Positions 43,829 through 53,259 are shown, counted from the first letter of the stretch. The stretch: DNA of 64,000 nucleotides from Oscillospiraceae bacterium (GCA_910574935.1 CAJTCU010000004.1:124001-188000); one strand, 5' to 3'. Program-made: numbers and translations. The notes: generated from the sequence alone by a model not told the origin.

Positions 43829-44872
43829 TTAGACTAATATGCTCCCGCCCAAGCTATCGATTCCTACAATCAGTGGAAAATCCCGCAGTTCCAGACGCTT
43901 CACCGACTCACACCCCAGATCCTCAAAAGCAATGACTTCGCAGCCCACAATACATTTTGCCGCCAAGGCCCCTGCCCCGCCGATGGCGCACAGATATACC
44001 GCACCATTGCGCCGCATGGCCTGTACCACCTCTTGACTACGCTTTCCCTTGCCAATCATGCATTTTAGGCCCAGATCAAGAAATCGGGGGGTATAGGGGT
44101 CCATTCGGGTGCTGGTGGTGGGTCCGCAGGAGCCAATGGCCAGCCCCGCTGGCGCCGGGGTAGGTCCAGCATAGTAAATGGCTGCGCCCGCCAAAGGATA
44201 GGGCGGCTCCTCGCCCCTGTCCAGGATCTCTGTCATGCGCTTGTGGGCGGCATCCCGGCTGGTATAAACCGTGCCGCTAAGCAGCACCCGCTGGCCCGCC
44301 CGCAGCTGGGCCGCCTTTTCTTTCAGTTCGCTGGTGTTCAGTCTGATTTCTTCCATCATATTTTCCTCCCGCATTAGCTCCAAATCCAGATAATACTCCT
44401 GATCTGTCTCCCGAACCACCTGAAAGCCCAGCTTCTGGTGCAGCCGAAAAGAGGCCTCGTTCCACTTGTATACAGTGGAATTCCGTATTTTCTTATAGCC
44501 CAAGGCCCGCATGCGGTTAATGACCGCCCCCATCACTAGGCTCCCCAGACCTTTCCCCCGGTACTTCTCATACCAAATGGCAATAGGCGGATTTTCCGCC
44601 TTCATTGTCACATCTCCCACAGCAGTGTACCGCTCATCCTCTAACACCTCTATAAAGTAGAGTTCTCCGTTTTTGTCTAGGTACTCACACATTCCCTTTA
44701 CATAGTTTAGATCTGGGATTTTGGTTTGGTCAAAAATTCCCTCAGAATTCTGGTACACATAGGGGTCCTGGTAACCGGCCAGGGCCAGCTCATAATGGCC
44801 ATTATAACGCTTGAGACGCAAGGTCTCTGTCAGCAGAATGACCTCTGGCTGCTGGATATTTTTCAACGGCAT
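43829..44872 (-). CDS. Fusion: GNAT acetyltransferase + fumarate hydratase class I beta subunit
   Basis: Residues 1-~165 are a complete GNAT (LTETLRLKRYNGHYELALAG; motif A IAIWYEKYRGKGLGSLVMGA; end YYLDLEL). Residues ~173-347 are the class I fumarase/tartrate dehydratase beta subunit (EEIRLNTSELKEKAAQLRAG; AIGSCGPTTSTRMDPYTPRF; GGAGALAAKCIVGCEVIAFE; IGIDSLGGSILV-type end). There is no stop between them. GGGAGG (44370-44365) precedes ATG ATG (44359/44356) at the junction, so the beta subunit can also start alone. No fumarase alpha subunit is in the window, although it usually sits next to beta. Confidence 0.85.
   Translation of the reverse strand: MPLKNIQQPEVILLTETLRLKRYNGHYELALAGYQDPYVYQNSEGIFDQTKIPDLNYVKGMCEYLDKNGELYFIEVLEDERYTAVGDVTMKAENPPIAIWYEKYRGKGLGSLVMGAVINRMRALGYKKIRNSTVYKWNEASFRLHQKLGFQVVRETDQEYYLDLELMREENMMEEIRLNTSELKEKAAQLRAGQRVLLSGTVYTSRDAAHKRMTEILDRGEEPPYPLAGAAIYYAGPTPAPAGLAIGSCGPTTSTRMDPYTPRFLDLGLKCMIGKGKRSQEVVQAMRRNGAVYLCAIGGAGALAAKCIVGCEVIAFEDLGCESVKRLELRDFPLIVGIDSLGGSILV
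44356..44370 (-). promoter_or_regulatory. Internal ribosome binding site of the fumarase beta part
   Basis: On the minus strand GGGAGG, five bases, ATGATG. The second ATG is at the ideal eight-base spacing and opens the natural fumarase beta N-terminus MEEIRLNT. Confidence 0.75.
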
Positions 44873-45138
44873 AATCGTTCCCCTTCCTTTAGTGAATCGC
44901 TAAGCACCTTCAGCTCCCTCTTCTTTTTCTCTGAAAGGGCGTTAAACTCCGTGTTTGTCACCGCGCCCTCCAAAGAGTACAGATGCACTAGACAGGCATT
45001 GGGAAAAGTCTCTTTTAGCCGCCGGAATGCCTCCTTTGCCCCTATTTCTAACAATTTCTCAGGACAATCCATTCCAATCGCTTCCAGCTTGCTGGCCATC
45101 TCAGCCCCAATATTTTTCATTTCAGTCAGCCGCGGCAT
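44863..45138 (-). CDS. TfoX C-terminal domain protein
   Basis: A 91-residue protein containing only the helix-hairpin-helix-like TfoX C-terminal domain: LTEMKNIGAEMASKLEAIGM then AKEAFRRLKETFPNACLVHL and YSLEGAVTNTEFNALSEKKK. In proteobacteria this domain is part of a competence regulator; stand-alone forms in Firmicutes have no set role. AAGGAGG precedes ATG 45138. It overlaps the GNAT-fumarase gene by ten bases and is probably co-transcribed. Confidence 0.85.
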   Translation of the reverse strand: MPRLTEMKNIGAEMASKLEAIGMDCPEKLLEIGAKEAFRRLKETFPNACLVHLYSLEGAVTNTEFNALSEKKKRELKVLSDSLKEGERLCR

Positions 45139-45221
45139 ATCCCTTCCTCCTTACGGTAATGAAGAAGCGGCCCAGCACACAGGCTTGGCGCCGCTTCCGC
45201 TCCCTCTCACATTTTCTGGTT

Positions 45222-45809
45222 TCACACTCTGGTAATCTTCCAATACTGGGCTTTTCGTCCATATGCTTCATCCAGCAGGTACCGTTCCACTTGGAAGCCC
45301 CGCTCTATGCACAAAGCCCCCACCGCTTCGCGATCCTCTTTTGGATCTAGCGATTGGTAGTACAAGCTGCCGCCTGGTTTTAAAAAACGGAATAGTTGTA
45401 CCAGAATGGTCTGGAACAGTCCACTCTCCATTCGGGCTGATCCCACCATGGTTACAATGTCAAAACGCTCCTCCAGCTCCCCACAGTCCATCACATCTTT
45501 ATGGATGACTGTTACAGGGTTTGGGTTGCCCTCATTTTTCAAGCAAGCCTCCAAGGCGCGGCATATCTCTTCATTGATGTCGATACTGGTCAATTTGCCG
45601 CCCTTCAGCTGATAACTGAGATATCGGTCCCAATAGCCCGCGCCAATGCCCACATTGCAGAGCTCCGCACCTTCTTCTACTAAAAAGTTCTCCTCAAAAA
45701 AGGCAGTGATTCGATACTCCAGATACTTCTGCTCTGCTGAAAGATTCCATGGTCCAGCTTCAGAGCCATATAAACCGCCATAGACCTTCAGTAAAAAGTC
45801 TTTGTCCAT
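45222..45809 (-). CDS. Class I SAM-dependent methyltransferase
   Basis: A 195-residue enzyme. The SAM-binding motif I is ELCNVGIGAGYWDRYLSYQL, followed by the acidic SIDINEEICRALEACLKN and the motif IV region DIVTMVGSARMESGLFQTIL. The substrate is unknown. AGGAGG lies before ATG 45809. It reads towards the TfoX-domain gene after an 83-base gap. Confidence 0.85.
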   Translation of the reverse strand: MDKDFLLKVYGGLYGSEAGPWNLSAEQKYLEYRITAFFEENFLVEEGAELCNVGIGAGYWDRYLSYQLKGGKLTSIDINEEICRALEACLKNEGNPNPVTVIHKDVMDCGELEERFDIVTMVGSARMESGLFQTILVQLFRFLKPGGSLYYQSLDPKEDREAVGALCIERGFQVERYLLDEAYGRKAQYWKITRV

Positions 45810-45984
45810 TCACTCCCTCCTTGCTTGTATCATGTGGTCAAAAATCAGCTAGACGCCGACCGCGCAGGGAAGCAAATACGCCAGCCCCAGCATATGGGTC
45901 TTTGATGGTTCAAACAGTCCGCATGATATAAAAAGGCGGCTCCCGGCACCTGGGCCAAGAGCCGTCAGACACTTCGGCAAAATA

Positions 45985-46377
45985 CTATTTTTCCCAGAAC
46001 AACTCAATATGCTCGTGGGTAGGCCCATAGAAAAAGGCAATACGGATAGGCATATTGCCCCCAATATTCGCGTCGGCAGGCTCATTGGTCACCTCATAGC
46101 CAGCTTCGCGGACCTTTTCAATAATCTCGTCCACCTTATCTGTGGCAAAGGCCACATGCGCCAAAGGACCCCCGGCGGGAATTTCACTTTCACCGCTAAG
46201 GATTTCCATACAGCTGTTGTCTCCGCAGGAGACCATCAGACAAGGCCGCTGGGGATCGCCCCAACTTTTCACCACTTCCATCCCCAAGAGCTTGGTGTAA
46301 AATTCCACTGTCTCCTGATACTGCTCTGCCGTGGGCTTAACAGCAATATGATGTACTCCTTGAATTAAATTTCCCAT
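45985..46377 (-). CDS. VOC family (glyoxalase/bleomycin-resistance-like) protein
   Basis: A 130-residue vicinal-oxygen-chelate protein with two beta-alpha-beta-beta-beta modules. IQGVHHIAVKPTAEQYQETV supplies the first metal His, GPLAHVAFATDKVDEIIEKV the second and the C-terminal GPTHEHIELFWEK the third and a Glu. The nearest named families are glyoxalase I and methylmalonyl-CoA epimerase; activity is not decidable. I used ATG 46377, six bases after GGCGGAG. It lies 26 bases after ftsZ and could be read from the ftsZ mRNA. Confidence 0.87.
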   Translation of the reverse strand: MGNLIQGVHHIAVKPTAEQYQETVEFYTKLLGMEVVKSWGDPQRPCLMVSCGDNSCMEILSGESEIPAGGPLAHVAFATDKVDEIIEKVREAGYEVTNEPADANIGGNMPIRIAFFYGPTHEHIELFWEK

Positions 46378-46403
46378 AACTAACTCCGCCAAAATTATGT
46401 TGA

Positions 46404-47600
46404 TTATTTGCGATTAAAGATAGACATAATGTCTGTAAACGTATCATCATCATCTATCACGGCCGGGTCTACCCGAGGCTCGGTACCGCGAATACTCTGG
46501 CTGCTCCGCACAGAAGAACCGCTCCGCATTGATGAACTGCTGCGGCTGGAGACCACTGGCGATGGATCCGCCGCGGGTGAAGAGCTTAGAAAGTCCTCAT
46601 CCAAGTCCAGATCCAGGGCAGGCTTGCTCTTCTCTCCATTCATGCCCTCAAAGCCCGTAGCAATCACAGTCACATTCATGGAATCCTCCATGGACTCATC
46701 AAACGTGGCGCCCCAAATAATGTTGGCATCAGGGTGTGCCCGCTCGGTAACAATCTGTGACGCGGTATCAATCTCATCCAAGGCAATATCCGGGCTGGAT
46801 GTAATATTGATGATCACACCTCGAGCCCCGGCAATTTTGGTTTCCAGTAAGGGACTGGAAATTGCCGCCATAGCCGCCTGCTCCGCCTTGTCTTTGCCAG
46901 TGCCATGGCCCACGCCCATATGGGCATAGCCGGCGTCCTGCATTACAGACTTCACGTCCTCAAAGTCCAGGTTAACGATACCGGGCAGCTGAATCAAATC
47001 GGAAATACTTTGCACACCCTGGCGCAGCACGTCGTCTGCCACCAAAAAAGCATTGGCCAGGGTAATACGCTCGTCGCTTACCAGTTTAAGGCGCTCATTA
47101 GGAATGACCACCAAAGAGTCCACGTGCTCCCGCAGGGCCGCAATGCCCTTTTCAGCCTGTTCCATACGGCGGCGGCCCTCAAAAGCAAACGGCTTTGTGA
47201 CGATTCCCACCGTAAGAGCCCCTTGCTCCCGGGCAATCTTTGCTACAGCAGGAGCCGCGCCCGTGCCGGTACCGCCTCCCATACCCGCAGTGATAAACAC
47301 CATGTCTGCATCCTTCAGGGTCTGAGAGATAACCTCCCGGCTTTCTTCAGCCGCCTTCTCGCCCACTTCAGGCTTGGAGCCAGCCCCCCGGCCACTGGTC
47401 AGCTTTTCGCCCAGCTGTACCTTTATAGAGGCCTGGCTGCGCTGTAAGGCCTGCTTGTCCGTATTCATACAAACTAATTCTACGCTGCGTACTCCTGCGC
47501 TGGCTATGCGGTTTACGGCGTTTCCGCCGCCGCCGCCTACCCCCACTACCTTTATGGTCTGGGGAGTTTCATCCAACAGATTATCAACTTCAAAAGGCAT
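46404..47600 (-). CDS. ftsZ: Cell division protein FtsZ
   Basis: FtsZ polymerises into the septal ring. The 398-residue protein has the N-terminal [20 protein letters not shown], the tubulin signature [19 protein letters not shown] and the T7 loop [12 protein letters not shown] Ser-rich linker of ~60 residues leads to the C-terminal tail [11 protein letters not shown], which is the site for FtsA or SepF-type partners. AAGGAAGA precedes ATG 47600. It is the last gene of the division cluster; ftsA is not next to it. Confidence 0.97.
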   Translation of the reverse strand: MPFEVDNLLDETPQTIKVVGVGGGGGNAVNRIASAGVRSVELVCMNTDKQALQRSQASIKVQLGEKLTSGRGAGSKPEVGEKAAEESREVISQTLKDADMVFITAGMGGGTGTGAAPAVAKIAREQGALTVGIVTKPFAFEGRRRMEQAEKGIAALREHVDSLVVIPNERLKLVSDERITLANAFLVADDVLRQGVQSISDLIQLPGIVNLDFEDVKSVMQDAGYAHMGVGHGTGKDKAEQAAMAAISSPLLETKIAGARGVIINITSSPDIALDEIDTASQIVTERAHPDANIIWGATFDESMEDSMNVTVIATGFEGMNGEKSKPALDLDLDEDFLSSSPAADPSPVVSSRSSSSMRSGSSVRSSQSIRGTEPRVDPAVIDDDDTFTDIMSIFNRK

Positions 47601-48075
47601 TTTTTACCATCTTCCTTTCCCGACGAGACATTAGGCTACATCTGCGGCCGGTCAGGCTACTTTTTTCCCGCCACAATATCTTTTCAAAGCCCTTGCGGCC
47701 TCGCCTACCGTTTTCGCTAGTTTGGGGCCCGCGCCCCGTTTTTTGATCTTCCGTTCCATGTTTGGAGCGGACATTTTGAGAAAAGTCCCCCTGCGGCGCG
47801 GATTCCAGAGTTTTGTCTACCCAGGTTTCGGGTCGGGCCTCCCTAGCCCTAAAAGCTGGAAACGCCTGTTTTTCCAGCCTTTCTCTTTTTAAACACGCCG
47901 CGGCCCGAATACTGCACAGGCCGACTTACGTTAACTAAACCGTTACATGGTATAATCTATCACTTTTTCGGGAAAATTTCAAGGAAATTCTCAAAAAAAG
48001 GGCTGAAAAAAATTGTTTTTCTTTCTTTCTTCCCGCGAATCGGTCCTCTGTTACTACTGGCCACAAGATATGGCG
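47601..48075. other. Gene-free ftsZ leader region (475 bases)
   Basis: No gene is supported here. A possible minus-strand promoter, TTGAAA (47982-47977), 17 bases, TAGATT (47959-47954), lies about 350 bases before ftsZ. A hairpin at 47854-47880 (AGCTGGAAA against TTTCCAGCT-like) stands within the leader and could end transcription coming from divIB or act as an attenuator. The rest contains GC-rich runs near 47727-47745 without further clear signal. Confidence 0.45.
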
Positions 48076-49392
48076 TTAGCCGGTAAAGGGCTGATCTGGA
48101 ATGCCCGCCCCCCTTCCCTCTGGGCTAGCGGTGGGCTCTTCAGAGCTTGGCTCGGAATTTTGAGGATGCTCCCCGTCAGGTTCCTGCTCGCCAGATTCCG
48201 TGGGCGGAGCTGCCTGCACCGCAGTGCTGGGATCCACCTCTCCCGGAGAAAAATAAAAAGTCTTGGTGTCCGAGTAGGATAGGTCCAGCACCCCCTTCTC
48301 GTTTTGGCCAATGCCCCGCTCTCCTTCATTGTGGAATAAGTTGTAGCCGGTCTGTATCTTGTAATCCAGCTGCGCGGTTCCACCCAGCTTGCATTCCACA
48401 CGGTCCTGATACCACAGACGGATGTCTTCCATATTCGCCATATTCAATCGGGTAAAATCATTGGCGGCCTCCAGCTGGCTGACCTTCTCCACAATCTCTG
48501 TAAACGCGGCAGCTGCCGCCTCATCTTCCAAAACAATTGTTTTTCCCGGCTGAGCGGCAGAGGGCGCAAGGCCTGAAACCTGTAAAATCCCCTGTATGGG
48601 GTCGGCGCGGTTTTCCAGCACCTTGCCTCCTCCGTCCACTACCAGCCAGCTGCCCCCCACCTGTATACAGCAGGCCGGTTGGGCCGCCGCGACCTCAATC
48701 ACCACAGTCCCGGGAATTCGCCGGCTGATTTTGGCCTTGCCAATATAGGGCAACTGCTCTTGCAAGGCCCGTTCCTTTTCACCGGTAGGGATGAATAAGA
48801 GGTTATCTCCTGCTTTAAAATTGCAAATGGTCTTAATCTGTTCTTCCGGATACACAGGGTCTCCAGTTACCCGTACGCCTGTGACCCGGAACAACAGCGA
48901 CTCGGCTAAAAAGCCTGTGCCGGTCAGCATAACGAAAAGCCCCAGTATCATCAGTATCCGACGTTTGGCCTTTCCCATAGGTTTCCGGCGTTTACGGGGA
49001 ATTTCATTACGGGAAGGACGCGATGTTCTCTCTGGTTCCCCCCGCGATGCTCTTCGGGAATTCGAGGTACGCTTTCGAGAAGCCGGTTCTGGCGGGGCTT
49101 TTCTCTGTGATGGAGCCCCCCGGCTCGCCGGCGGTCTTTTTTTGTTGCCAGATGGTGCGCGGCCTGTCTCTCGGCTACTCAAGTTTGCTGGCCGGCGGGG
49201 TTCCCGGCGGCTGCCGGCTGGTCCAGCTGGCGGGCGGACGCGGCGGCTTTCCGGCTGCTCCATAGGGCCACGGTTTTTCTGTCTATTTACGAACCAATCA
49301 TACTGCGGTGGTTCGCCGCTGGAATGAGAATGAATATCGATAAAGTCGTTTTCATCCCACACACCCTTTCGGGAACGGCCTTGCCTTGCCAT
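48076..49392 (-). CDS. divIB: Cell division protein DivIB/FtsQ
   Basis: A bitopic divisome protein linking FtsB/FtsL to the septal synthase. The 438-residue protein has a ~150-residue basic, Arg/Pro/Ser-rich cytosolic N-terminus and one membrane helix (RILMILGLFVMLTGTGFLAE). A POTRA domain (VTGDPVYPEEQIKTICNFKA) is followed by the FtsQ beta domain, and an acidic Pro-rich tail ends the protein. The cytosolic part is unusually long. I chose ATG 49392 with AAGGGGTGAG upstream over ATG 49449. Confidence 0.9.
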   Translation of the reverse strand: MARQGRSRKGVWDENDFIDIHSHSSGEPPQYDWFVNRQKNRGPMEQPESRRVRPPAGPAGSRREPRRPANLSSRETGRAPSGNKKRPPASRGAPSQRKAPPEPASRKRTSNSRRASRGEPERTSRPSRNEIPRKRRKPMGKAKRRILMILGLFVMLTGTGFLAESLLFRVTGVRVTGDPVYPEEQIKTICNFKAGDNLLFIPTGEKERALQEQLPYIGKAKISRRIPGTVVIEVAAAQPACCIQVGGSWLVVDGGGKVLENRADPIQGILQVSGLAPSAAQPGKTIVLEDEAAAAAFTEIVEKVSQLEAANDFTRLNMANMEDIRLWYQDRVECKLGGTAQLDYKIQTGYNLFHNEGERGIGQNEKGVLDLSYSDTKTFYFSPGEVDPSTAVQAAPPTESGEQEPDGEHPQNSEPSSEEPTASPEGRGAGIPDQPFTG

Positions 49393-49488
49393 ACTCTCAC
49401 CCCTTTTTATTTCCCGAGTTTTCCACAAGTGACGAATCTTCCACTTCAATAAGCTTTTTTACAGTGCCATATTGTTAGCGTATCTTAC

Positions 49489-50751
49489 TTATTGTCCTGT
49501 TTCCTCTCCCTCATTTCTAACGCGTGCTCCCAGGTCTGCCAGACACCCCACCAGGTTCTCATAGCCTCGGCGAATAAACGCTTCCCCACTGACCTGGGTC
49601 CGCCCCTGGGCCGCAAGGCCGGCAACCACGAGCGCCGCCCCGCCCCGCAGGTCCGCTGCCTCTACCGAGGCGCCTGTTAGCCTTTCAACTCCCTCTACCA
49701 CCGCCACTTTTCCCTCCACCTTGATCTTCGCGCCCATCCGTTGCAGGCCGTCGGCATGGCGGTAACGGTTCTCGAATATGTTTTCTACAAATACGCTGGT
49801 GCCCCGGCCCACTGCGGCCATACTCATCACCGCTGGCTGGGCGTCGGTGGGAAAACCCGGGTAGGGCATGGTGCGGATATGTTTTACCGGGTTTAGCCGC
49901 CGGGGCGCCATAATGTTTAGGCAGCCGCTAAGCTGACGGACCACACAGCCAGACTCTTCAAAAGGGCTTAGCATGGGAAGGATGTGGGTATTGTCCACAT
50001 CCCGCAAGGTCACACTGCTGCCGGTCACCGCAGCGGCCGCCATGTACGTCACTGTGGCAATGCGGTCTGGCATCACCCGGTGTTCACTGCCGAAGAGCTC
50101 CTTTACTCCATCAATAATCACACAGCTCTCCCCTGCTCCGTACACCCGGCCTCCACAGCGGTTTAGGTACTCGGCCAAGTCCATAATCTCCGGCTCCCGG
50201 GCCGCGTTGGCAATAATCGTGGTGCCCTGGCCGCATACAGCCGCTAGGATTAAGTTTTCAGTAGCCCCCACACTGGGGAAAGCCAGGGACACATAAGATC
50301 CCTGCACCCCTTTAGGGGCCCGGCAATTCAGCCAGCCGCCGCTCTCCTCAATCTCCACCCCCAGCCGTCGAAGGGACGACAGGTGCAAATCAATAGGCCG
50401 TGGCCCCAGTTCGCAGCCTCCTGGCGAACAAAGTCTGGCCTGGCCGCAGCGAGCTACCATAGCCCCCAGGAACACAATGGAAGACCGCATACCGCGCATG
50501 AGTTCCTCGGGGATTTCGCAGCGGGTTACAGCGTTGTCCACCACCAGGTCGGGACCGTCCCGGGTACAGCGGCACCCGGCGTGCTCTAAAATTCGAACGG
50601 CGGTGTCTACGTCCGAAAGGTCGGGGCAATTGTGCAGCACTGTCTGGCCCTTGCAAAGCAGGGCTGCCGCAAGAAGCGGCAAAGTGCTGTTTTTCGCCCC
50701 TTGAATGGTGATCTCCCCGCTGAGCTCAGCAGGGCCGTCAATTATGATCAT
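49489..50751 (-). CDS. murA: UDP-N-acetylglucosamine 1-carboxyvinyltransferase
   Basis: MurA adds enolpyruvate to UDP-GlcNAc, the first committed peptidoglycan step. The 420-residue protein has the N-terminal GEITIQGAKNSTLPLLAAAL, the active Cys loop RLCSPGGCELGPRPIDLHL, with the fosfomycin-target Cys, and GFPTDAQPAVMSMAAV. It lies between the GNAT-DUF3795 gene and divIB, as in many Firmicutes clusters. No second murA copy is visible in this window. Confidence 0.96.
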   Translation of the reverse strand: MIIIDGPAELSGEITIQGAKNSTLPLLAAALLCKGQTVLHNCPDLSDVDTAVRILEHAGCRCTRDGPDLVVDNAVTRCEIPEELMRGMRSSIVFLGAMVARCGQARLCSPGGCELGPRPIDLHLSSLRRLGVEIEESGGWLNCRAPKGVQGSYVSLAFPSVGATENLILAAVCGQGTTIIANAAREPEIMDLAEYLNRCGGRVYGAGESCVIIDGVKELFGSEHRVMPDRIATVTYMAAAAVTGSSVTLRDVDNTHILPMLSPFEESGCVVRQLSGCLNIMAPRRLNPVKHIRTMPYPGFPTDAQPAVMSMAAVGRGTSVFVENIFENRYRHADGLQRMGAKIKVEGKVAVVEGVERLTGASVEAADLRGGAALVVAGLAAQGRTQVSGEAFIRRGYENLVGCLADLGARVRNEGEETGQ

Positions 50752-50905
50752 AAGAACACCCCATTTAAAATCAGCTATGCCATTTTATGAAGTGTTTTTA
50801 TTTGTGTGCATTCCGTCATCTCTAATTAGGCGGTGGCCAGGGGCTTCTGGTCCACCTGCCCAGGCTAGTTTCTCTTTTAGGCGGCTCTATCCGCTCTCTA
50901 TGGCT

Positions 50906-51754
50906 TCACTGGTTCCGTAAAAGCTCTAAGTTCTCTTCTTTGTGGAAGAAAGCCTGCTCTAGGGCAGTGTACTCTTCTGGCGTACAACGCGCTTTACACA
51001 AATTTTCTCCCTCTCGAGACTTCTCCAGCACAGCTTCCAGCCTGTTGCATGGAAAATCCCGGCAGGCGGCACAGTACTCCACTCCTTGAGCGGCGGTGCA
51101 GCCCTTTAAATTGTAAGTACATTCTTTTTGAGCCGCGCAGCCCTTGCACTGTATCTCCTCAGGTGGCAGTACCCGATCCCGCCATCCAATCTTATGCCAG
51201 AGCTTCGCTACAGCATGCAGTTCCTCCTGGCTGTGGGCTTGATACCGGGGACAGACCGCACAGTTATCGCCACACAGGGAAATTTTCTGTTCTGGCGCGA
51301 CGCGCGGTATATCATGCCTATAGAGCCGGGCCGGGCCCTCCTTGTCATGGACCGTACAGAAGAATTCCCAGCCGTAGCGCTCATAAAAGGACGTATGGTC
51401 TGTGACCAGGTAAAGAGTTCTCACTCCTGCCTGGGCCATGTCCTGACAAACAAAGTGTAGTAGTGCCCCGGCAATTCCCCGGCAGCGGTAGGACTCGTCC
51501 ACATATACGGCGCACACGTTAGGGGTCAAATCCGGCCGGTCATGAAAATCGTTTTCAATAACGCCCAGGCCACCCACAATCCGGTCTCCATCCATAGCCA
51601 CATACCATCCGGGCACCGGGCCGGAACCCGCCAGCATCCTCTCCATACTCTGCCGGTAGCTTTCCTCTGGAATGCCAAAGCAATGCTGAAACCAAAAGGC
51701 GGCCTGGTGGACCAGCTCAGGATGCTCCTTAATTTTTACCAAACTGTACTTCAT
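50906..51754 (-). CDS. GNAT acetyltransferase fused to DUF3795
   Basis: A 282-residue two-domain protein. Residues 1-~150 are a GNAT with motif A AVYVDESYRCRGIAGALLHF and the end ERYGWEF. Residues ~158-245 form a Cys-rich DUF3795 domain: SLCGDNCAVCPRYQAHS, CKGCAAQKECTYNLKGCTA and CAACRDFPCNRL, so up to ten Cys in Cys-pairs, probably metal-binding. GAAGGAG precedes the ATG. It is inserted into the wall-synthesis cluster between murG and murA, with no evident role there. Confidence 0.85.
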   Translation of the reverse strand: MKYSLVKIKEHPELVHQAAFWFQHCFGIPEESYRQSMERMLAGSGPVPGWYVAMDGDRIVGGLGVIENDFHDRPDLTPNVCAVYVDESYRCRGIAGALLHFVCQDMAQAGVRTLYLVTDHTSFYERYGWEFFCTVHDKEGPARLYRHDIPRVAPEQKISLCGDNCAVCPRYQAHSQEELHAVAKLWHKIGWRDRVLPPEEIQCKGCAAQKECTYNLKGCTAAQGVEYCAACRDFPCNRLEAVLEKSREGENLCKARCTPEEYTALEQAFFHKEENLELLRNQ

Positions 51755-51757
51755 TGG

Positions 51758-52882
51758 TTACTCCTTCTGCTTTACAGCGGCCTTAATCACCCGGTAGATG
51801 CGTTCGCTGGCATCAATGATCTCCATTTTTCCCGCGTTCTCTCCTAAAGACCGCAGTCGGTCCCGGTCGGAAAGGATTTTTTCCACCTTTTTCCATAAGG
51901 CCTCGCCGGTCAGGTCCTTCTCTTCAATAATCTCCGCCGCTCCCCGGCGTACCAACGCCATAGCATTGTGAAACTGGTGGTTCTCCGCCACGTTAGGCGA
52001 GGGGATTAGGATGGACGCCTTGGCCTTTGCCTCAATCTCCGTCAAGGTCATAGCCCCGGCCCGACCGATCACCAAATCCGCGGCGGAAAGGCATTGGGGC
52101 ATATTGTCAATGTACTCCAACAGGCGGATCTGAGGGTTCTCTTCTGCTGCCAGGCCAAATTCTCGAACTTCTGTCAAAAAGTTCTCATCGTGCTGGCCAT
52201 AGCCGTGGATATGCTGGTACTTCTTCTCCTTGGCACTCTGAGCCAGCATGTAAGCGGCGGCTCGGTTTAGGGCGCTGGCCCCCAGACTGCCCCCAAAGCT
52301 GAGCACCAGCGGGCGGCTGTCTAGCCCCAAAGCGTTACGGGAAGCTTCCCGCTGGGCAGCCAGTACCTCGCCCCGCACCGGGTTGCCGGTAACCGTACAA
52401 TTTACCGAAGGGTCTAGGTACTGTTTGGCATCGGGCACAGCCAGCATCACGGTCTTGACCAGCTTTGAGAGCATCTTGGTGGTTATCCCCGGGTAGGCGT
52501 TGGACTCATGGATAACACAGGGTATCCCCATCTTTGCCGCCTCTCGGATCACCGGACCACTGACATACCCTCCTGTTCCCACACAAACATCGGGGGCGAA
52601 CTGCTGGATGATCTTTTTTGTTTCAGCCGTGGCAGTAAAGATACGCCCCACCGTCTGAAAATTACGGACAATATTTTTGGGGGTTAACTTGCGCTGAAAG
52701 CCAGAAATGGTGATAAAGGCCATGTCATACCCAGCCTTTTTCACCAGGCGCTCCTCCATGCCGCCCCGGTTGCCCACATAGAGAATCTCTACATCAGGCT
52801 CCTTTTTTTGCAGATACCCCGCCACAGCCAGGGCGGGGTTGATGTGTCCGGCGGTACCGCCGCCAGTAAATAGAACTCTCAT
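51758..52882 (-). CDS. murG: Lipid II synthase MurG (N-acetylglucosaminyltransferase)
   Basis: MurG transfers GlcNAc from UDP-GlcNAc to lipid I on the inner face of the membrane. The 374-residue protein starts RVLFTGGGTAGHINPALAVA and has the lipid-I loop VGTGGYVSGPVIREAAKMGI and the GGSLGASALN nucleotide loop. E in the TLTEIEAKAKASILIPSPNV segment and the Q-x-x-N-A element (ENHQFHNA) are the sugar-nucleotide site. TAGGAGAGG precedes ATG 52882. It follows ftsW after a 377-base gap that holds a palindromic element. Confidence 0.96.
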   Translation of the reverse strand: MRVLFTGGGTAGHINPALAVAGYLQKKEPDVEILYVGNRGGMEERLVKKAGYDMAFITISGFQRKLTPKNIVRNFQTVGRIFTATAETKKIIQQFAPDVCVGTGGYVSGPVIREAAKMGIPCVIHESNAYPGITTKMLSKLVKTVMLAVPDAKQYLDPSVNCTVTGNPVRGEVLAAQREASRNALGLDSRPLVLSFGGSLGASALNRAAAYMLAQSAKEKKYQHIHGYGQHDENFLTEVREFGLAAEENPQIRLLEYIDNMPQCLSAADLVIGRAGAMTLTEIEAKAKASILIPSPNVAENHQFHNAMALVRRGAAEIIEEKDLTGEALWKKVEKILSDRDRLRSLGENAGKMEIIDASERIYRVIKAAVKQKE

Positions 52883-52963
52883 CAGCTTATCCTCTCCTAA
52901 ATCGCTTGCGAACCATTTTGCTCTATGTCCGCGATGTTAGGGCCTTAGCCCCAACACCCGCGT

Positions 52964-53186
52964 TTAAGGCAGTACCGTACAAAGACTGTGCGCGAGTTGC
53001 GCGGTCCATTTTTCGTCAGCGGTGTACAAGCGTTGACGAAGCCAACTCCAGAGAACGCTGATCATCAGACCATGTATGGTTTTGCGATTCTGACAAGCGA
53101 AAGCCGCGCACAGTAGACCGGTTGTACTTATGATGGAAAACGTGCCAGCAATTCGTGTGCAAAGCCTTTGTGCGATGTTGCCTTAA
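52964..53186. mobile_element. Imperfect palindromic element (MITE-like) between ftsW and murG
   Basis: The ends are TTAAGGCA and its complement TGCCTTAA. The outer ~38 bases on each side (TTAAGGCAGTACCGTACAAA against TTAAGGCAACATCGCACAAA) are inverted repeats differing mostly by transitions. Weaker pairing continues inward to ~70 bases a side. No open frame is present. It could be a decayed MITE with TTAA ends or a long RNA hairpin. It lies inside an otherwise tightly packed operon. Confidence 0.6.
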
Positions 53187-53210
53187 GGAACTTTTTAAAA
53201 AGCTCCTTAA
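53187..53210. repeat. AT-rich hairpin next to the palindromic element
   Basis: GGAACTTTTT is followed by AAAAAGCTCC, a near-perfect palindrome with no loop and one mismatch. It stands between the ftsW stop and the palindromic element and could attenuate transcription into murG. Confidence 0.5.
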
Positions 53211-53259
53211 CTTTCACAAAAATTTTCCTGTTTCTCTTTAGTAGCTGGGTGCTTATCCT

